A stretch of 64,000 nt of DNA from Thelonectria olida (Eukaryota > Ascomycota > Sordariomycetes > Hypocreales > Nectriaceae), in contig JAGPYM010000011.1 of assembly GCA_020736575.1 (NCBI GenBank), positions 806,001 through 870,000 of the forward strand, given 5' to 3'. The notes below the pieces were generated by a model that searched no databases, was not told the DNA's origin, and was given only the letters and a program-made list of their open reading frames with translations. Position 1 is the first letter of the stretch. Each line of letters opens with the position of its first letter. Below, one piece after another: positions 20,062 to 31,730 of this stretch. A program made the translations under genes and the position numbers.

Positions 20062-23000
20062 ATGAGCTTCGGGCCAAGGTATTTTTTTTTTTTTTTTTAA
20101 AAGCACTCAATATGAATCCCTGTTCTGCTAAACCCTCTGGTGCAGCCAAATACCTGAATCCACGTCGATCTTCACAGAAGCATGTGAGCAATTTCGGTCA
20201 TCGCTATCCGAGAAACAACGCAGCTATTTCAAGGAATATCCCGACGCGAATTCTATGCTGCAATCGCTTCTCGAGGAGATTGAGAAGCATCCGGTACAAA
20301 CTAGCCTGTTAACACGATGTTGCCACAAGATCTCAAACTTGTCTACCAAACTATCTCCGTTCTTCAAGATTTTTGACCTGTTTGTCTCTTCAAAACCAGA
20401 GGTCGCAGCCATTGTATGGGGCTCCATTCGCCTCATCTTTGTGGTCTGTGTCCGATATTATCTTTAAGGTATTGTGTGATACATGCTGACTCTCTTTAGT
20501 TGGGCACCAATCATGTGGATTTTCTGGAGCGTGTTTGTGAGCTGTTTGATGAGATGAGCATGAGGCTTCCTATCTACGAGAAATACTTTGAGACCATCAG
20601 CTTTACCCTTCGCCAACGAGGCTCGCCGAACCCATCCCGCCTGGTCACTGCCATGGCATATGTTTATGCTGATCTCCTGCAGTTTTGCTTTGACATTTCC
20701 CAGCTCTTTTCGCGCAAACGTTCAGGTACGACAGCCTCCTTTGACGCCACGTCTCAATTTCGTATGCTTACCTTACCTTCGTCAAGTATTCATGTCGCTT
20801 CGCGGGTCGTTCATGCCCTTATTGTCAAAGACCCTTCTCAATCCCTTCCATCTGAGATATAGTACTTTGATGCGACGATGGGATCAGCACCAAAGGATAT
20901 TAGATCTGGAACTGCGACTGTGGACAGACCATGAGCAAATGGGAGCCGCGCAAAGAATAGAGGACATGCTCAGGGATTTCGTCCGAGTCGGCGCTTTCGA
21001 AGACACCACGAGCAGCGAGTATCAACAGAATCAAGATCCAGGTAAAATGAAGGTCACGTCCTCGCTGTCTTGTGAAGATACTAACATGGTATCTATGCAG
21101 GATGGCTTAAGCATCGCCTCCATAAATGGATCAGCCCCCCTCCATGGCTTGATTTGTTTGAGGCCACCCAGCGCCGGAAGCAGTCAGGTAGCACGCAATG
21201 GTTCTTTCGCCAAGATCAGGTTGCTCAATGGATCTCGGAAGCTCTGAAGTCGCATCGCCCAACGCTGCCTGTGCTGTCAGTCCAAGGTAAGGCACATATC
21301 CTTCGGTAGTGCTCCAAAGCCCTCGCTCACTCATAACACTTCTCAGCCAAACCAGGATACGGCAAAACAACTCTGTGCACGACCTTGATTGAACACCTCC
21401 AGATTCAAGCTCCCGCGTTTCGGACAAATTCTTCGAATGGTCGAAAGCAGGCTCTTGCCTTCTTTTACTTCGACAAGCAAAGGCAAGACAGCGTTTCCAG
21501 CGGTGCAGCCTGGAGGGCAATCTTAGCACAGTTGCTGCATGCAGTTTCAACCTTTGACTCGGACATCCTCGACATTCTTCTTCTATTCCAGGAAAGCCGT
21601 CTCTCAGGCCATTCTGCGGCATCTGAAAACGATGTCTTCTCGCTTCTCAACCTACTCATCCAAAGGCTCGATCGCTTATTTCTTGTTATCGATGGCGTGG
21701 ACGAGTGTAGCCATCCACTGGATTTCCTCAACCGTCTATCGGCCCTCTTGAACAGCCAAAGGAACTCGGTGGCCGCTCTATTCAACCGCCCAACTGTGAC
21801 AGTACCAGCCAGATTGATGAAAGACACGTTGATTTGGCCTCTAACCTCGGAACTGAATCGCTTGGGCATCGAGATGTTTCTTCGACCAAAGATCATGGAC
21901 CTCGTTCACGATGGCTTTCTATCGCCTTCTAGCAACCCAGAAGAAATCACCTGCCAAGTAGCTGGCCGAGCCAACGGCATGTTCCTCTGGGCGACTCTGT
22001 TTATAAGCTATCTGCAGTCGCCACACATTTCGTTCCGAGAACGACACGAAGCGATTAGGAACTTGAACCGCCTCGAAAGCCTCGACTTTCTCTATCGCGC
22101 AATCTTGGATAGTCTGGAACAGAGCAATATCGGAAACGCGAGGGAAAACAGCACGCAGGCATTCAAACTGGTGACTCATTCGTTCAGGCCGTTCCATGTT
22201 ACGGAGCTCCAATACGCCATTGCTGTCCCGGCCGATAGAGGCGTTGACAGTGAGGACTTGATTCCCAATTTCTCAAGGAACATTGGCCTCTTGTCCGGTG
22301 CTCTGATGGAAGTAGACCAGAATGGTTTTGTTCGCTTCGTCCACTTGTCCGTCATTGAATATCTCTCTGCTGTCACCACGAGAAGCTCCGGAGCAAGTTC
22401 ACCCGGCGACTTCTCCATCGATAGACACAGCAGTCATCGATCTCTTGCTTGTCGATGTCTCTCCTATCTGAGATACAGCGTCAAGGGAGAACCGTTGTCT
22501 GGTTCATCTCAGTGCCCTCCAGATCTCGATGCACAGATCAGAAGATATCCGCTTCTTGACTACGCCACCGAGTTCTGGAGTTTCCATGTTCTTGATTGTC
22601 TTGAAAGCGTGGCACTGCATGCGTTAGGCCCCGATAGCAAATCGCTTATCGAATTGGCCTCGGAGTTTCTGTCAAATCAGTCTTCAGTTATGGCGTGGAT
22701 CGAGGCATCTTGGATGTTTGGTCGACCGCCTCAGATCCGCAATGGTCCATTGGATGTATTCTTCAGAAGAGGATGCCGAGTGCCGCCGCTTTCAGATCCG
22801 CGGTTGAAAGCAGCTTGGGAAAGGGCCTGGTTGACGTTATCGCAGCTCTCTCAGGACCTCGCCGCACTCGACAAGTCATGGTCGCATATTCTGAAAGACG
22901 ACCCAAACGAGATCTGGGAACCTAGCATATCAGCTTTCAGTCAGTCTCCCTTCTGGCGGAGGATCTCTGGGTCAAGGATCATCGCCACCTTCCAGCCGAG

Positions 23001-24541
23001 CTCCGACAACAGGAATTCCATCTGCCTCAAGACCCAACCTTCCTTAGATGGAAGCCAGATGGGACTTATCCGCTTGTATTTGCCCAGGCTGAGAGAGGAG
23101 GCAATGCATTCCGCCACGGTTGTCTTTGAGCAATGGTCGATCCAGCCCAACAAGAAGCTGAGGGAAGTCAACCTCAACATTGCGAGGAGCTGCATGAAGC
23201 CCTTCCTCCACGGGGTGCGGCTGGATGGCTTTCAATTTCCTACCGCCATGACGGCAAATTTTGGTCGCGTGGCAGCACCCGGCTGCGTTGTCGGCATTCC
23301 CACTCTGGGCGATGAAGAGCAAGGGTTCACTATCGACGATGTCACGCAATTTATCGACTTCACAGGAAATTCTTGGAGGAACAGTCCTTTCAAGTTCGCC
23401 ATCGAAGATTTCCAACTTGGTTACGACATCCAGATATCGGCCAGTGGCGAGTATCTAATTACGATACATAAATCAGTGGGCTTAGTAGAGGTAACCAAAG
23501 TCATGAGCCTCCATCTGCGGCTCATCAATGTCTACCGGGACGCAGCATTTTCAACCTCGTCAAGGCCATCCTACCAGCACATCACATCTCTCGCTTTCAA
23601 GCCCATGTACGTTCACGCTCACGATCACGACGCCTCTTGGTGCGCGCTTCTGCATCCTCGATACCCGATGGTCGCTTTCAGATTTGCAGAATGCATAGTA
23701 GTGCGCGACTCCCGTGGCGAGTCGCAAGTGATTGAAAGAGACGGCATCAACGGAGGACTTTGGGACTTCAAAATGCAAGGTATTCATACTTACTTCGCCA
23801 CCTTGCCCAATCCTGTTATTTCAAACAAATGGTAACTAACGCTCACACGATATAGGAAGAAGGGCTCTAAGGTATTCTACTGAGTGTCCTGAGAGACTTC
23901 AATTCGATCACGACGGAGAGTATTTCGCGGAAATTGCTCTCGGTAACTGCGATCAAAAGGGTAAATCGAGTCAAGTACGAGTGATACCCGATGTAGATGA
24001 AGCCCGTAATCAAGGCAATGAAATGACTCTGCATCGACCTTCTGCACTGCCATTCCATCTCCCATACAGAAAAGGCCAGCCATCTGTGCGAGCTATGGGG
24101 GAGGTTTTCTCTACAGTGGATGCTTCGGGGGCGGCTTCGATTTCGCAGCTCGGAAACACGGGGAATGCGGAAGTAGTGCTAACGACATTGCGTGAAGATG
24201 GACTTATGACAGCCGAGACGGTGACACGCCTCCCCAGAAACATGGCGAGAGACTATAAGGCATCACTGCTCAGCACCAACGAGGAAGGACCGCCACAGCA
24301 ACGATGGATCTTCTTGGACCGTGAAGACCAGCCCTTCAGGTATCACCGTTTGGAGAACGACGAGGTTTCGGGGGTACAATTCCCGATTGTGCTGGATAGA
24401 CAACAGAGCACGATTCCAACAGCTATTGGCAGGGGATCGTATACATTAGAGGAGGGGTTCCAGGTTACTGATCATCCTCGGAAGAGACTTGGGTGGTTTG
24501 AAGACGATCATCAGGCTAAAAGAAGGGAGTGGAGGAATTGA
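20062..24541 (+). CDS. NACHT-domain NLR (STAND NTPase), 7 exons, 1366 aa
   Basis: Exons 20062-20078, 20146-20443, 20500-20725, 20787-21041, 21101-21286, 21347-23779 and 23856-24541; every phase closes. Residues about 15-230 match the helical domain that often precedes fungal NACHT modules (DUF7708-like, motif EVAAIVWGSIRL). The NACHT domain starts with Walker A AKPGYGKTT (residues 328-336) and has Walker B LFLVIDGVDEC (438-448), with GRANGMFLWATLFI and FVRFVHLSVIEYL downstream. The first Walker A glycine is Ala under this splicing. The C-terminal ~600 residues show no ankyrin, TPR or canonical WD repeats, but segments such as ISASGEYLITI and FDHDGEYFAEI resemble degenerate propeller blades. 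Fungal NLRs act in nonself recognition and regulated cell death; the trigger is unknown. Intron 1 carries a T17 run. The weakest boundary is the intron 2 donor (GTCTGT). It ends 76 bp from the next gene's stop. Confidence 0.88.
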
Positions 24542-24616
24542 CTTGTCTTACCAGGGTCCAAAGGTTCAACTGCCCTTCTAATAACCCTCCATGCAGCTCT
24601 CTGCTCTTTTACCTAT

Positions 24617-26203
24617 TCAGAGTATCCCGACCTTCTCCGCGTTCCTTCTGTCCCGCTCTAGGGCCTTCTTTGACTTCTCGATTGTCTTCGCAATCTCCTC
24701 CCTAGTCTTCACAACCCTCTCAGGCACCTGCGCCAGCCACTCCTCCGTAACTCTAATCATTTGCTCCTTGACTCGCAATTGCCACTCAACCGTCTCCTTG
24801 CGCGATTTCGTCCGAGCCGCACGCTCCAAAATCTCCTGCTTCCGCTCCTCATCCACCGAGACTTGGTCTGCATCTGCCTTCGAAGCTTCGTAAGCGTGCC
24901 GATAGATGGCCTCCTCCTGCTTGGTATGTCGCAGCCTATCCTCCCAATGCGCTTTTCCGTGGGCAGAATGGTCCCTCTCTGGGTGTAGAAGGCCTTCAAG
25001 TTCCCCCCGTACGTAATTGAACTGGTTCTTCACTATTACAAATTCCCACAATGGCAGATCCTCCTTTCTCTGGCACGCTCCTCCGGGACAGAGCTTCTCT
25101 GCAATTTCTCGTGCGCGATCTCTCTCCGCTACCAGATACTTCCTTTCGTTGTCCTTGCTCCATATGGAGTAATCGGCCTTCCACAATTCGTCCTCTGTCT
25201 TCGGTATTCCAGTTGGATAATCAGCTTTCATCTGTTTCAAGTTCCCCATATGCCTAACCATGGCGCTCAGCGATTTTTCGCAATGGTCGACCACCCTCAA
25301 CGGCTCGTCGGCGATTTGTTTCGCAATAGCTGCGCAGTAGCCACGTGCCTGGTCCCTCTGGAACCCATCGCCGTCAAAGTTTTCCGGCCAGCCGTTCTTG
25401 CGGTAGAGAGCCACCAGGTCAATGTCGCTGGGGTTCCATTCTAGGCCAGTTTCTTCGCCTCCACCGGGAAGAACCTCAAGGTTCCGATATAGGTTGTCGA
25501 TGTCACGGAGCACATAGCCAGCTCGTCGACTAGGGATATGATCAAACGCCATTTCGTTTGGGCTCTTCTGTCTCCCGTCCTTCACTCCTCTGAGGGCAGG
25601 GTCGGTGCTATCCCACCCCTCCTGGTCAATGATCCAAATTCTATCGTCTCGAGCGTCGTAAATGATGACACTATCGTGATTGCCCATTCTCGATAGCGGT
25701 GTCACCCAAGGCCGCATGTATGGTCCCTCTTCATCATCAAAGTTCTCACCCTTGGGGTCGGCATAGAACGGATCACGACCTTGCTCAACCTCCTCAGGAT
25801 CTAGGAAGTTGGTGAACTGCCCACCATTGAAGAAATCTTTCTGGCCAGCCTTCTCTCCGTCGATGTATGGTAGGATGCTGTAGAGATATTTGATGGATGG
25901 GCTCAAACCATATTCGTCGTAGAGCGTTTCCAGTTCGCGGCTCACATTGTGAGGCCCCGGCTGGATGCCTGCCGGGTCAAGGAAGCGCAGGTCGGCGAGA
26001 GTCTGGTAGATAGCCAGCAGCCCGTCGGCGACTTCTTGCAGCTGAGCTTTCCGAGCCGGCGAGGGTTCTGAGGTCATGGGGTCTCGCATGAGCGGTTCGA
26101 TGGAGTAAAGGAGCCGATTCTGGTTGATCCACAGGAGACATAATGTGAAGGCCACTATACCTACTCGGAGACGAGACTTAGACACCCTAAAACCCATTTC
26201 CAT
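24617..26203 (-). CDS. Single-pass membrane protein of unknown function, 528 aa
   Basis: Single long exon. Basic residues (SKSRLR) precede one hydrophobic stretch (about 13-31, VGIVAFTLCLLWINQNRLL), giving a type II signal anchor with most of the protein in the lumen or outside. The middle contains SVIIYDARDDRIWIIDQEGW, and the region around residues 340-400 holds two Cys (CPGGAC). The C-terminal ~130 residues are highly charged, Glu/Lys/Arg-rich and predicted helical or coiled coil. I recognise no catalytic motif and cannot assign a family; it looks like an orphan fungal protein. The start at 26203 (MEMGF) directly precedes the basic/hydrophobic anchor, which supports it. It converges on the NLR gene. 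Confidence 0.82.
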   Translation of the reverse strand: MEMGFRVSKSRLRVGIVAFTLCLLWINQNRLLYSIEPLMRDPMTSEPSPARKAQLQEVADGLLAIYQTLADLRFLDPAGIQPGPHNVSRELETLYDEYGLSPSIKYLYSILPYIDGEKAGQKDFFNGGQFTNFLDPEEVEQGRDPFYADPKGENFDDEEGPYMRPWVTPLSRMGNHDSVIIYDARDDRIWIIDQEGWDSTDPALRGVKDGRQKSPNEMAFDHIPSRRAGYVLRDIDNLYRNLEVLPGGGEETGLEWNPSDIDLVALYRKNGWPENFDGDGFQRDQARGYCAAIAKQIADEPLRVVDHCEKSLSAMVRHMGNLKQMKADYPTGIPKTEDELWKADYSIWSKDNERKYLVAERDRAREIAEKLCPGGACQRKEDLPLWEFVIVKNQFNYVRGELEGLLHPERDHSAHGKAHWEDRLRHTKQEEAIYRHAYEASKADADQVSVDEERKQEILERAARTKSRKETVEWQLRVKEQMIRVTEEWLAQVPERVVKTREEIAKTIEKSKKALERDRRNAEKVGIL

Positions 26204-27101
26204 TCCCAGGGCTGACTTCGGCCCAGTTCTAAGAAGCAGAGCTAGCGTTGTGTTGGACTAGAAAAAGGAGTTGCATGTGGTAAGTCTGCGCCACGCGAAT
26301 CGAGGACCCACGCAATGGAGATAGGCGATAAGATAGGATAAGATAAGGAGCCAATCCAGACCCCTAGTTACATAGGTCATGGTCGAGTAAGTTACCGCTT
26401 TACTATCCCAACTGAAGCGCATTATTGTCCTAGGTTTATAAGCTACTTGCTTCATACTTCAAACTTAAAAAAAACCAAATAGACTTCTTAAAGAAACCCG
26501 GCTAACGTAGCCGTGTCGCGCTGAGTGATACGCATATCGGCGTAAAAGCTAATGTGTGTCTGAACAAGTTCGATTCCTAGGCCTAGGTAACGACTTTTTA
26601 GCTGAAAAAAGGTAATAAACGAATTCTCGCTCATCATACTATTTGCCATGTCAGTAACTGCTGATCCAGCTTCTCCGTGGTGTATTATCAAAGCCAGGGG
26701 CTGGCATCTTCTGACCTCGAACTTTCCGCCGGCATCGAGACTCGAGATTCCATCCTAAGAGACCCCATTCAACATGCAGGTAGTAGAATTAACCCAAGTG
26801 GCACAGAGAAAGCCTTAATCAAAGTGGCTCAAATTTACTTGCAAGGGAAACAAAACAGCAGCATCCGCGCCACCTTCGACACCGATCATTCATGCTCACT
26901 CAAACTTCAACGTGAAGGTGCGAGTCAAGCCACTCGAGTTCCGAGGGAAAACAGCATGCACACTGATGGTGGATTTGAAGGTTGGGATGGCCGTTCCTTT
27001 TCAGCTGCGGATTATCTTGAAGACCGGGGGTAATGCATTGTCACCAAGGATATAAATTGACGTTACATCATTACATGCTCAAGCCGCAGATCATCAACCA
27101 G
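26204..27101. promoter_or_regulatory. Upstream region of the 528-aa gene
   Basis: 898 bp between minus-strand genes. A plus-strand frame (26677-27033, 118 codons) lacks any recognisable motif and is not called. An AT-richer stretch with a poly-A run lies around 26460-26500. Confidence 0.35.
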
Positions 27102-28842
27102 TTAAGCCTCACTGGTTGGCCTTCTCTCAACAAACCGAACCTTCACACCCGTCAGCATCGACAAGAAATACGACGGTACATCATCCTCTACTGGAACCAC
27201 CGCCTCAATCTCAAACTCTCGAACCAGCGCAGGCACAACCTTGAAGACGACCAACTCAGCCAAGTGTCGCCCGGGACACGTCCTCGCGCCGCCTCCCCAA
27301 CTGAGGCTGAACCGCTCCATATTGCGCGCCGTTTCCAGGTCAGCAGCTATCCAGCGGTCCATGTTAAAATCATCTGGGTTCGTACCGAAGATGTCAGCGT
27401 TGCGGTGGAGGGCGATGGGACTGCAGCCAACGGTTGTGTTGGGTGGGAAGAAGTGCCCGTGTAAGCGGAGGCCGGCGTCGGGGACTTTGCGTGGGAGGGA
27501 CATGGCTATCACAGGATAAAGGCGTTTCGACTCTTTGATAAGGGCTTGTGTGCACTGGAGGCGTGTTGCCGTTGCGTACTCGGTGGGTGTTGCGGCTTCG
27601 AGAACCTCTTGGGTTACTTTTGCGCGGACGTCCTCGCGGGAGCCGAGATTGGCAAAGATGGAAGTCAGAGTCGATGCCATTGTTTCGTGGCCAGCGCCAA
27701 AGTTAGTTATGGCCATGCGTCGGAGATATTCGTCCGTGAAGCTGGGCTTGTTCTTGTGTAGTTGGATCAGGTCAGCGAGGAGGTCCTTCCTGTTGTCCTT
27801 TGGCGGGATCGGTCTCGTGGCGGCGTTGACTCGGCGATTAATTTTCTTCCCAACTTCCTAGCAAAACATTAACACCGTTGAACTCATTGGGCTGAAGCAA
27901 CCTACCGGGAAGAAGGGCTTGAAGTTCTTGGGAGTCTCGAAGTTGACTCCCCACGCCGTGCTGAAGAGTCTTCCAGCAGTCTTATTCCAAAAGCTCAACT
28001 TTGCCATCGTCGGGAAGAGCCCAAAGATACTCTTCCTCCTCCAGCTGAGATAGGCATGAGGGCCGGTGCCCCAATCTGTGCTGTTCTTGAGCATGCCGGG
28101 TGACCATGAGATGACGACAGCAGCTAAGCACTCAACGGTGATGATGTGCATCCATTCGCTCAACTCGACTTGGGCCCCTTGAAGGCTCCTGAGTTTCGCA
28201 ATGACGCGTTCCAAGACGGCATCTATGGCTGCTTCGTACTGAATAAGGTTGGATGTTTGGTACACGGGGCCAATGAGGCGGCGTTGGAGACGATAACGCT
28301 GGACGTCGCGCTCTGAGAGAAGATCCAACGTGTCTGGGAAGTGAGGGTCAAGTTGCCAGTTGAGATGCGGTTTGCTTAGAGCCGTTGCCACTGTTCAATG
28401 TTAGCTGACTGCCAGTATGAAGGGCGGATTTGGAGAAGTTACAATAAAAGTCGGACTTTTCATAACCGCTTCCCATAGCTTGAACTCGGTTAGCAGCGAA
28501 TACACAATGATACAATAACCAAGTCTTACTGTAGATGGCTTGAAAAGCCTCCTTCGTATTGAACCAGACTTCATTCGGGCCAACACGAACGATAGGCCCA
28601 TACATTTGATGCAATGTCTTTCCCAAATACGCCATGCGTCCATTTCGAACATGGTATGCGTGCCAGAAGCTGGAAATCGCAGCAAGCTTGGGACCTGAGA
28701 TGGACGCCAGAGGATGGAAGAAGAGTCGGTAGATGGCGATAGCGACGAGTAAAATGAGGGTGGAGAGGGCGGTGGTGGTGATGAGTCGGAGTGAGAGATT
28801 GGCCGAGAAGGCTATCCCGGCATAAAAAGCAGAAAGATACAT
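27102..28842 (-). CDS. Cytochrome P450 monooxygenase, 4 exons, 529 aa
   Basis: Exons 28842-28530, 28478-28443 (36 nt), 28390-27906 and 27857-27102 are joined by 51, 52 and 48 nt introns; phases close to 530 codons. The N-terminal anchor (about 20-42) is followed by the proline hinge FHPLASISGPKLAA. I-helix motif NFGAGHETMAST (330-341), K-helix ExxR in KESKRLYP (Glu387, Arg390), and heme loop SLSWGGGARTCPGRH with the axial Cys near residue 472; Trp replaces the usual Phe of FxxGxRxCxG, common in fungal P450s. ER-membrane monooxygenase dependent on a P450 reductase; substrate unknown. An MFS transporter gene lies 550 bp upstream on the same strand, suggesting a metabolite or detoxification pair. 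Confidence 0.92.
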
Positions 28843-29394
28843 GGCGATGATGGCCGAAGCATTACAGACTCAGGAAAGGAGTGAAGGTCGCGAGGAAGTG
28901 TCGAAGAGCGGAACGAGGATCAGAATGAGGATTTGAAAGCGGTGTTTAGGAAGAAAGGCGCCTCCGTGTCGCTTCCTGTAACACCCCTTCTCATCAAATA
29001 GCTATCCTAAATTCGTTGGCCTCGTTCACCGTTTCGTTGCGCTGCGGTGCTGTCTATACCATCGCGATGGTTGTGGGCAGGTTCCTGAAGCCATCCATGA
29101 AGAGAATTGCACGACCCCACAATTGAAAACTCACCCACCACAGGAGCTCATCGACAGAAGGCGTTCAACAGCCAACAGACAGACCATCGGCCAGTTGGCC
29201 TCAGCTAAAATATTAACGTAAATTAATGTCTCAATTTTATTTGTTTTTCAGGACATACTAATTACTGAGAAAAACATTATGAAAACTACTCACCAAACTC
29301 GTACTTTCAGCTCGCTACAATGCAACTTTCGCTAAGCGCTACCCTATGTCACCCGCATCTTGAACATTTTATCCATTCCATTCTAACTCGACCA
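28843..29394. promoter_or_regulatory. P450 promoter interval
   Basis: 552 bp between the MFS stop and the P450 start, both minus strand. An AT-rich stretch at 29200-29290 lies far upstream of the P450. No motif can be named. Confidence 0.35.
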
Positions 29395-31005
29395 TCATGA
29401 CTTATTCCTATTACTCTCTTCCTTCACCTTCCTCTTCCTCTCCATCTTCTCTTCCCTCTGGCTCCTCCACTTTATCCCAAACACCATCAACACCACCAAC
29501 GCCGGACACGTCACAAAGTACAGCCCTCCCACCAACGTGAACGCCCACCCTATACCCATGGCATCTATCATCGGCACGACCGCCGCCGTCGCCCCCGCGC
29601 CAACGAGACACCGTGTTAGGTTGTTCGCTGCCGTCGCCGTCCCAGCCTTACCGGGATGGATGTCGACGAGCAGCGCGCTGGTCGTGTTGTTGAAGCCAAT
29701 CATGCCCACGCCCAGTATCGCACTGATGACGCACGGCACCGCTGGGTGCGCTTTGGCGTCGACGGCCCAGCCCCAGGCGATGAGGCACACGGCTGTGAGT
29801 AAGAGGAGAGGGAAACCGATCTCGAGACGCGCTCGTTCTATCGGGAAGCCCGCGAGGTCTTGCTGTCGCTTGCCGTCGCACGCGATGCCCAGCTTGTCAC
29901 AGTGTCGCTTGTAGTTCTTGTTGATGGCAGGGCCGACAATAAGGGCGGCGAGAATAGACCCGAATGCAAGCGGCAAGTACATCAATCCCACGTCGACTTC
30001 GTTGAAGCCGTATATGTCGGCGAATAGGGTAGGCATGGCCGTCGCAATGCAATAGAAGCCCGCAAACACAATACTGCTCATCCCCAGCAGCAAGCCCGTT
30101 TCTTTCTGGAACAGCATCAACAGCGGCTCCAAGACATTCGGCGGCTTAAACTTGAACGTCGACTTTGTTCTGGAGGCATCCGATTGTCTGCGGGCTTTGT
30201 CGCCGTTGGCCTCCCTCCGTCGGCGTTTCAGCATTTGCCATAAAGACCGATACATGGGTGGTGCGGTCATGGATCCGTCGCCGACAATGTGACGGCACGT
30301 TTCCGGGAAGAAGAAGACGACCAGCACGATGGTCACGCCGGCGAGGATGGTGAGAAACCAGAAGATGGATCGCCAGCCGAGATACTCTGAGAGAAGACCG
30401 CCGATGACGGGTCCCAAAGCAGGGGCGAGGACGACGGGAACAGTAGTGAAGCCGACATATTGGCCGCGCTCTGCTGAAGTGATGACATCCGCAACGACAG
30501 CGACGCAAAGAGCAACGGTGCTGCTCGATCCCGCGGATTGTAGACATCTCAAGCCTAGAAGGGCGCCATAGTTGGGTGCTAGAGCCAACCCAATATTGGC
30601 CGCGATGTAAATGAGGAAGCAAATGACATATGCGGGCCGTCTTCCACCACTGTCAGCCAAAGAGCCAATGAACATGGGCGTGATTCCCTGGAGAATCATG
30701 TAAGTAGTAACGGTCAAGTTGACTTGTGAGCTGGTGACGTTGAGGTCGTTGGCGATGGCTGTCAAGGCCGGGAAGTAGATCTGGGCCGAGAGAGGCGAGA
30801 AGAAGGCGGTTGTTGCAGCCGCCAAGACGATCCAGCGTTTCTGCCATGTTGTGAAGACGGAGTAAACGGGAGGAAGAGTTGGTTCGACAGCTTCGGGTTG
30901 CTTCTCGACGTCTCTCAGGTCACTTCGCTCGCCCGAGGAGTCGACTGTTGGTGGTTGAGGTTTCGAAAATGGTTCACTCATTGTTTTTGTAACAACGGAA
31001 CGCAA
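29395..31005 (-). CDS. MFS transporter, DHA1 (drug:H+ antiporter-1) type, 536 aa
   Basis: Single exon with 12 hydrophobic segments after a hydrophilic N-terminus. Between TM2 and TM3 is motif A as GSLADSGGRRPAY, and in TM5 the antiporter motif C region VVLAPALGPVIGGLLSEYLG. A long Arg/Lys-rich cytoplasmic loop (KRRRREANGDKARRQ) links the two halves after TM6. This matches fungal DHA1 exporters (Qdr/Dtr/Tpo-like), which export drugs, polyamines or metabolites from the plasma membrane. The start is either Met1 (31005) or Met9 (30981, MSEPFSKP); the latter looks more like family N-termini. Its neighbour is the P450; it diverges from BOS1. Confidence 0.9.
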   Translation of the reverse strand: MRSVVTKTMSEPFSKPQPPTVDSSGERSDLRDVEKQPEAVEPTLPPVYSVFTTWQKRWIVLAAATTAFFSPLSAQIYFPALTAIANDLNVTSSQVNLTVTTYMILQGITPMFIGSLADSGGRRPAYVICFLIYIAANIGLALAPNYGALLGLRCLQSAGSSSTVALCVAVVADVITSAERGQYVGFTTVPVVLAPALGPVIGGLLSEYLGWRSIFWFLTILAGVTIVLVVFFFPETCRHIVGDGSMTAPPMYRSLWQMLKRRRREANGDKARRQSDASRTKSTFKFKPPNVLEPLLMLFQKETGLLLGMSSIVFAGFYCIATAMPTLFADIYGFNEVDVGLMYLPLAFGSILAALIVGPAINKNYKRHCDKLGIACDGKRQQDLAGFPIERARLEIGFPLLLLTAVCLIAWGWAVDAKAHPAVPCVISAILGVGMIGFNNTTSALLVDIHPGKAGTATAANNLTRCLVGAGATAAVVPMIDAMGIGWAFTLVGGLYFVTCPALVVLMVFGIKWRSQREEKMERKRKVKEESNRNKS

Positions 31006-31730
31006 TTACAATGACTTTCTGGCCGAGTCGGTCCCTGATGTTCATGAAAAAGACATGACGAGCACAAACCTCATATAAATATCAACCGGGCTTGCAAGAA
31101 GACATCGAAGGTCCGTCTTCGAATGAGTGTCATGGGTGCCCACATCGGTACCGAGCTCGGCAAAGAGTTGGCCTGTTGGAGGGGGGCGGCGACAAGGCAT
31201 CGCTGCAACACTAGGAAAGATGAACATGTTGGGCATGCAAACTGCAAAGACGGTTTGATGTTGGTGGGGAAATGGAGATAACCTGGATTAATCCCGGGGT
31301 TGGTAGAGGGTAAAGAGGGCGATAACGTGCATTGATACTGCGTGAATGCGCTGATGGAATGAGTTGAGAGTATGGGTCATAGTATTTGTTCACAATCGAA
31401 ATGCGGCGGCGCTAATAAGGAACTCGGACATAAGGATTGGATTTATATGTTGAGAAACGGTTCTTTTCTGTGTTAATTTGCTAATTTGCGAGAAACTTGA
31501 CCACCTTTTCCAAGTCCCAAGAGATGAGATTCAAGAGGGCATCTCCAGATGAGGTGAGGTACAAGGTACATGTACACGGGAAACTCGGATTATCCTGCTC
31601 CCGGGAAATCTGGCCTCAGCGCAGGGAACCATGAAGGACCCATTTAAAGTTATCAGTGGCCAGAACAGCATCATGACATTGAAGCTACCTGTCGAATCTC
31701 TAAGTCAGATCACGTCAATCTAAAACAATC
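31006..31730. promoter_or_regulatory. Bidirectional promoter region MFS / BOS1
   Basis: 725 bp between divergent starts. Nothing coding is seen. The BOS1 5' UTR is likely around 31690-31730. Confidence 0.45.

Noticed and set aside
26677..27033. 118-codon plus-strand open frame
   Set aside because: No motif, no splice partner and unremarkable composition; likely chance.
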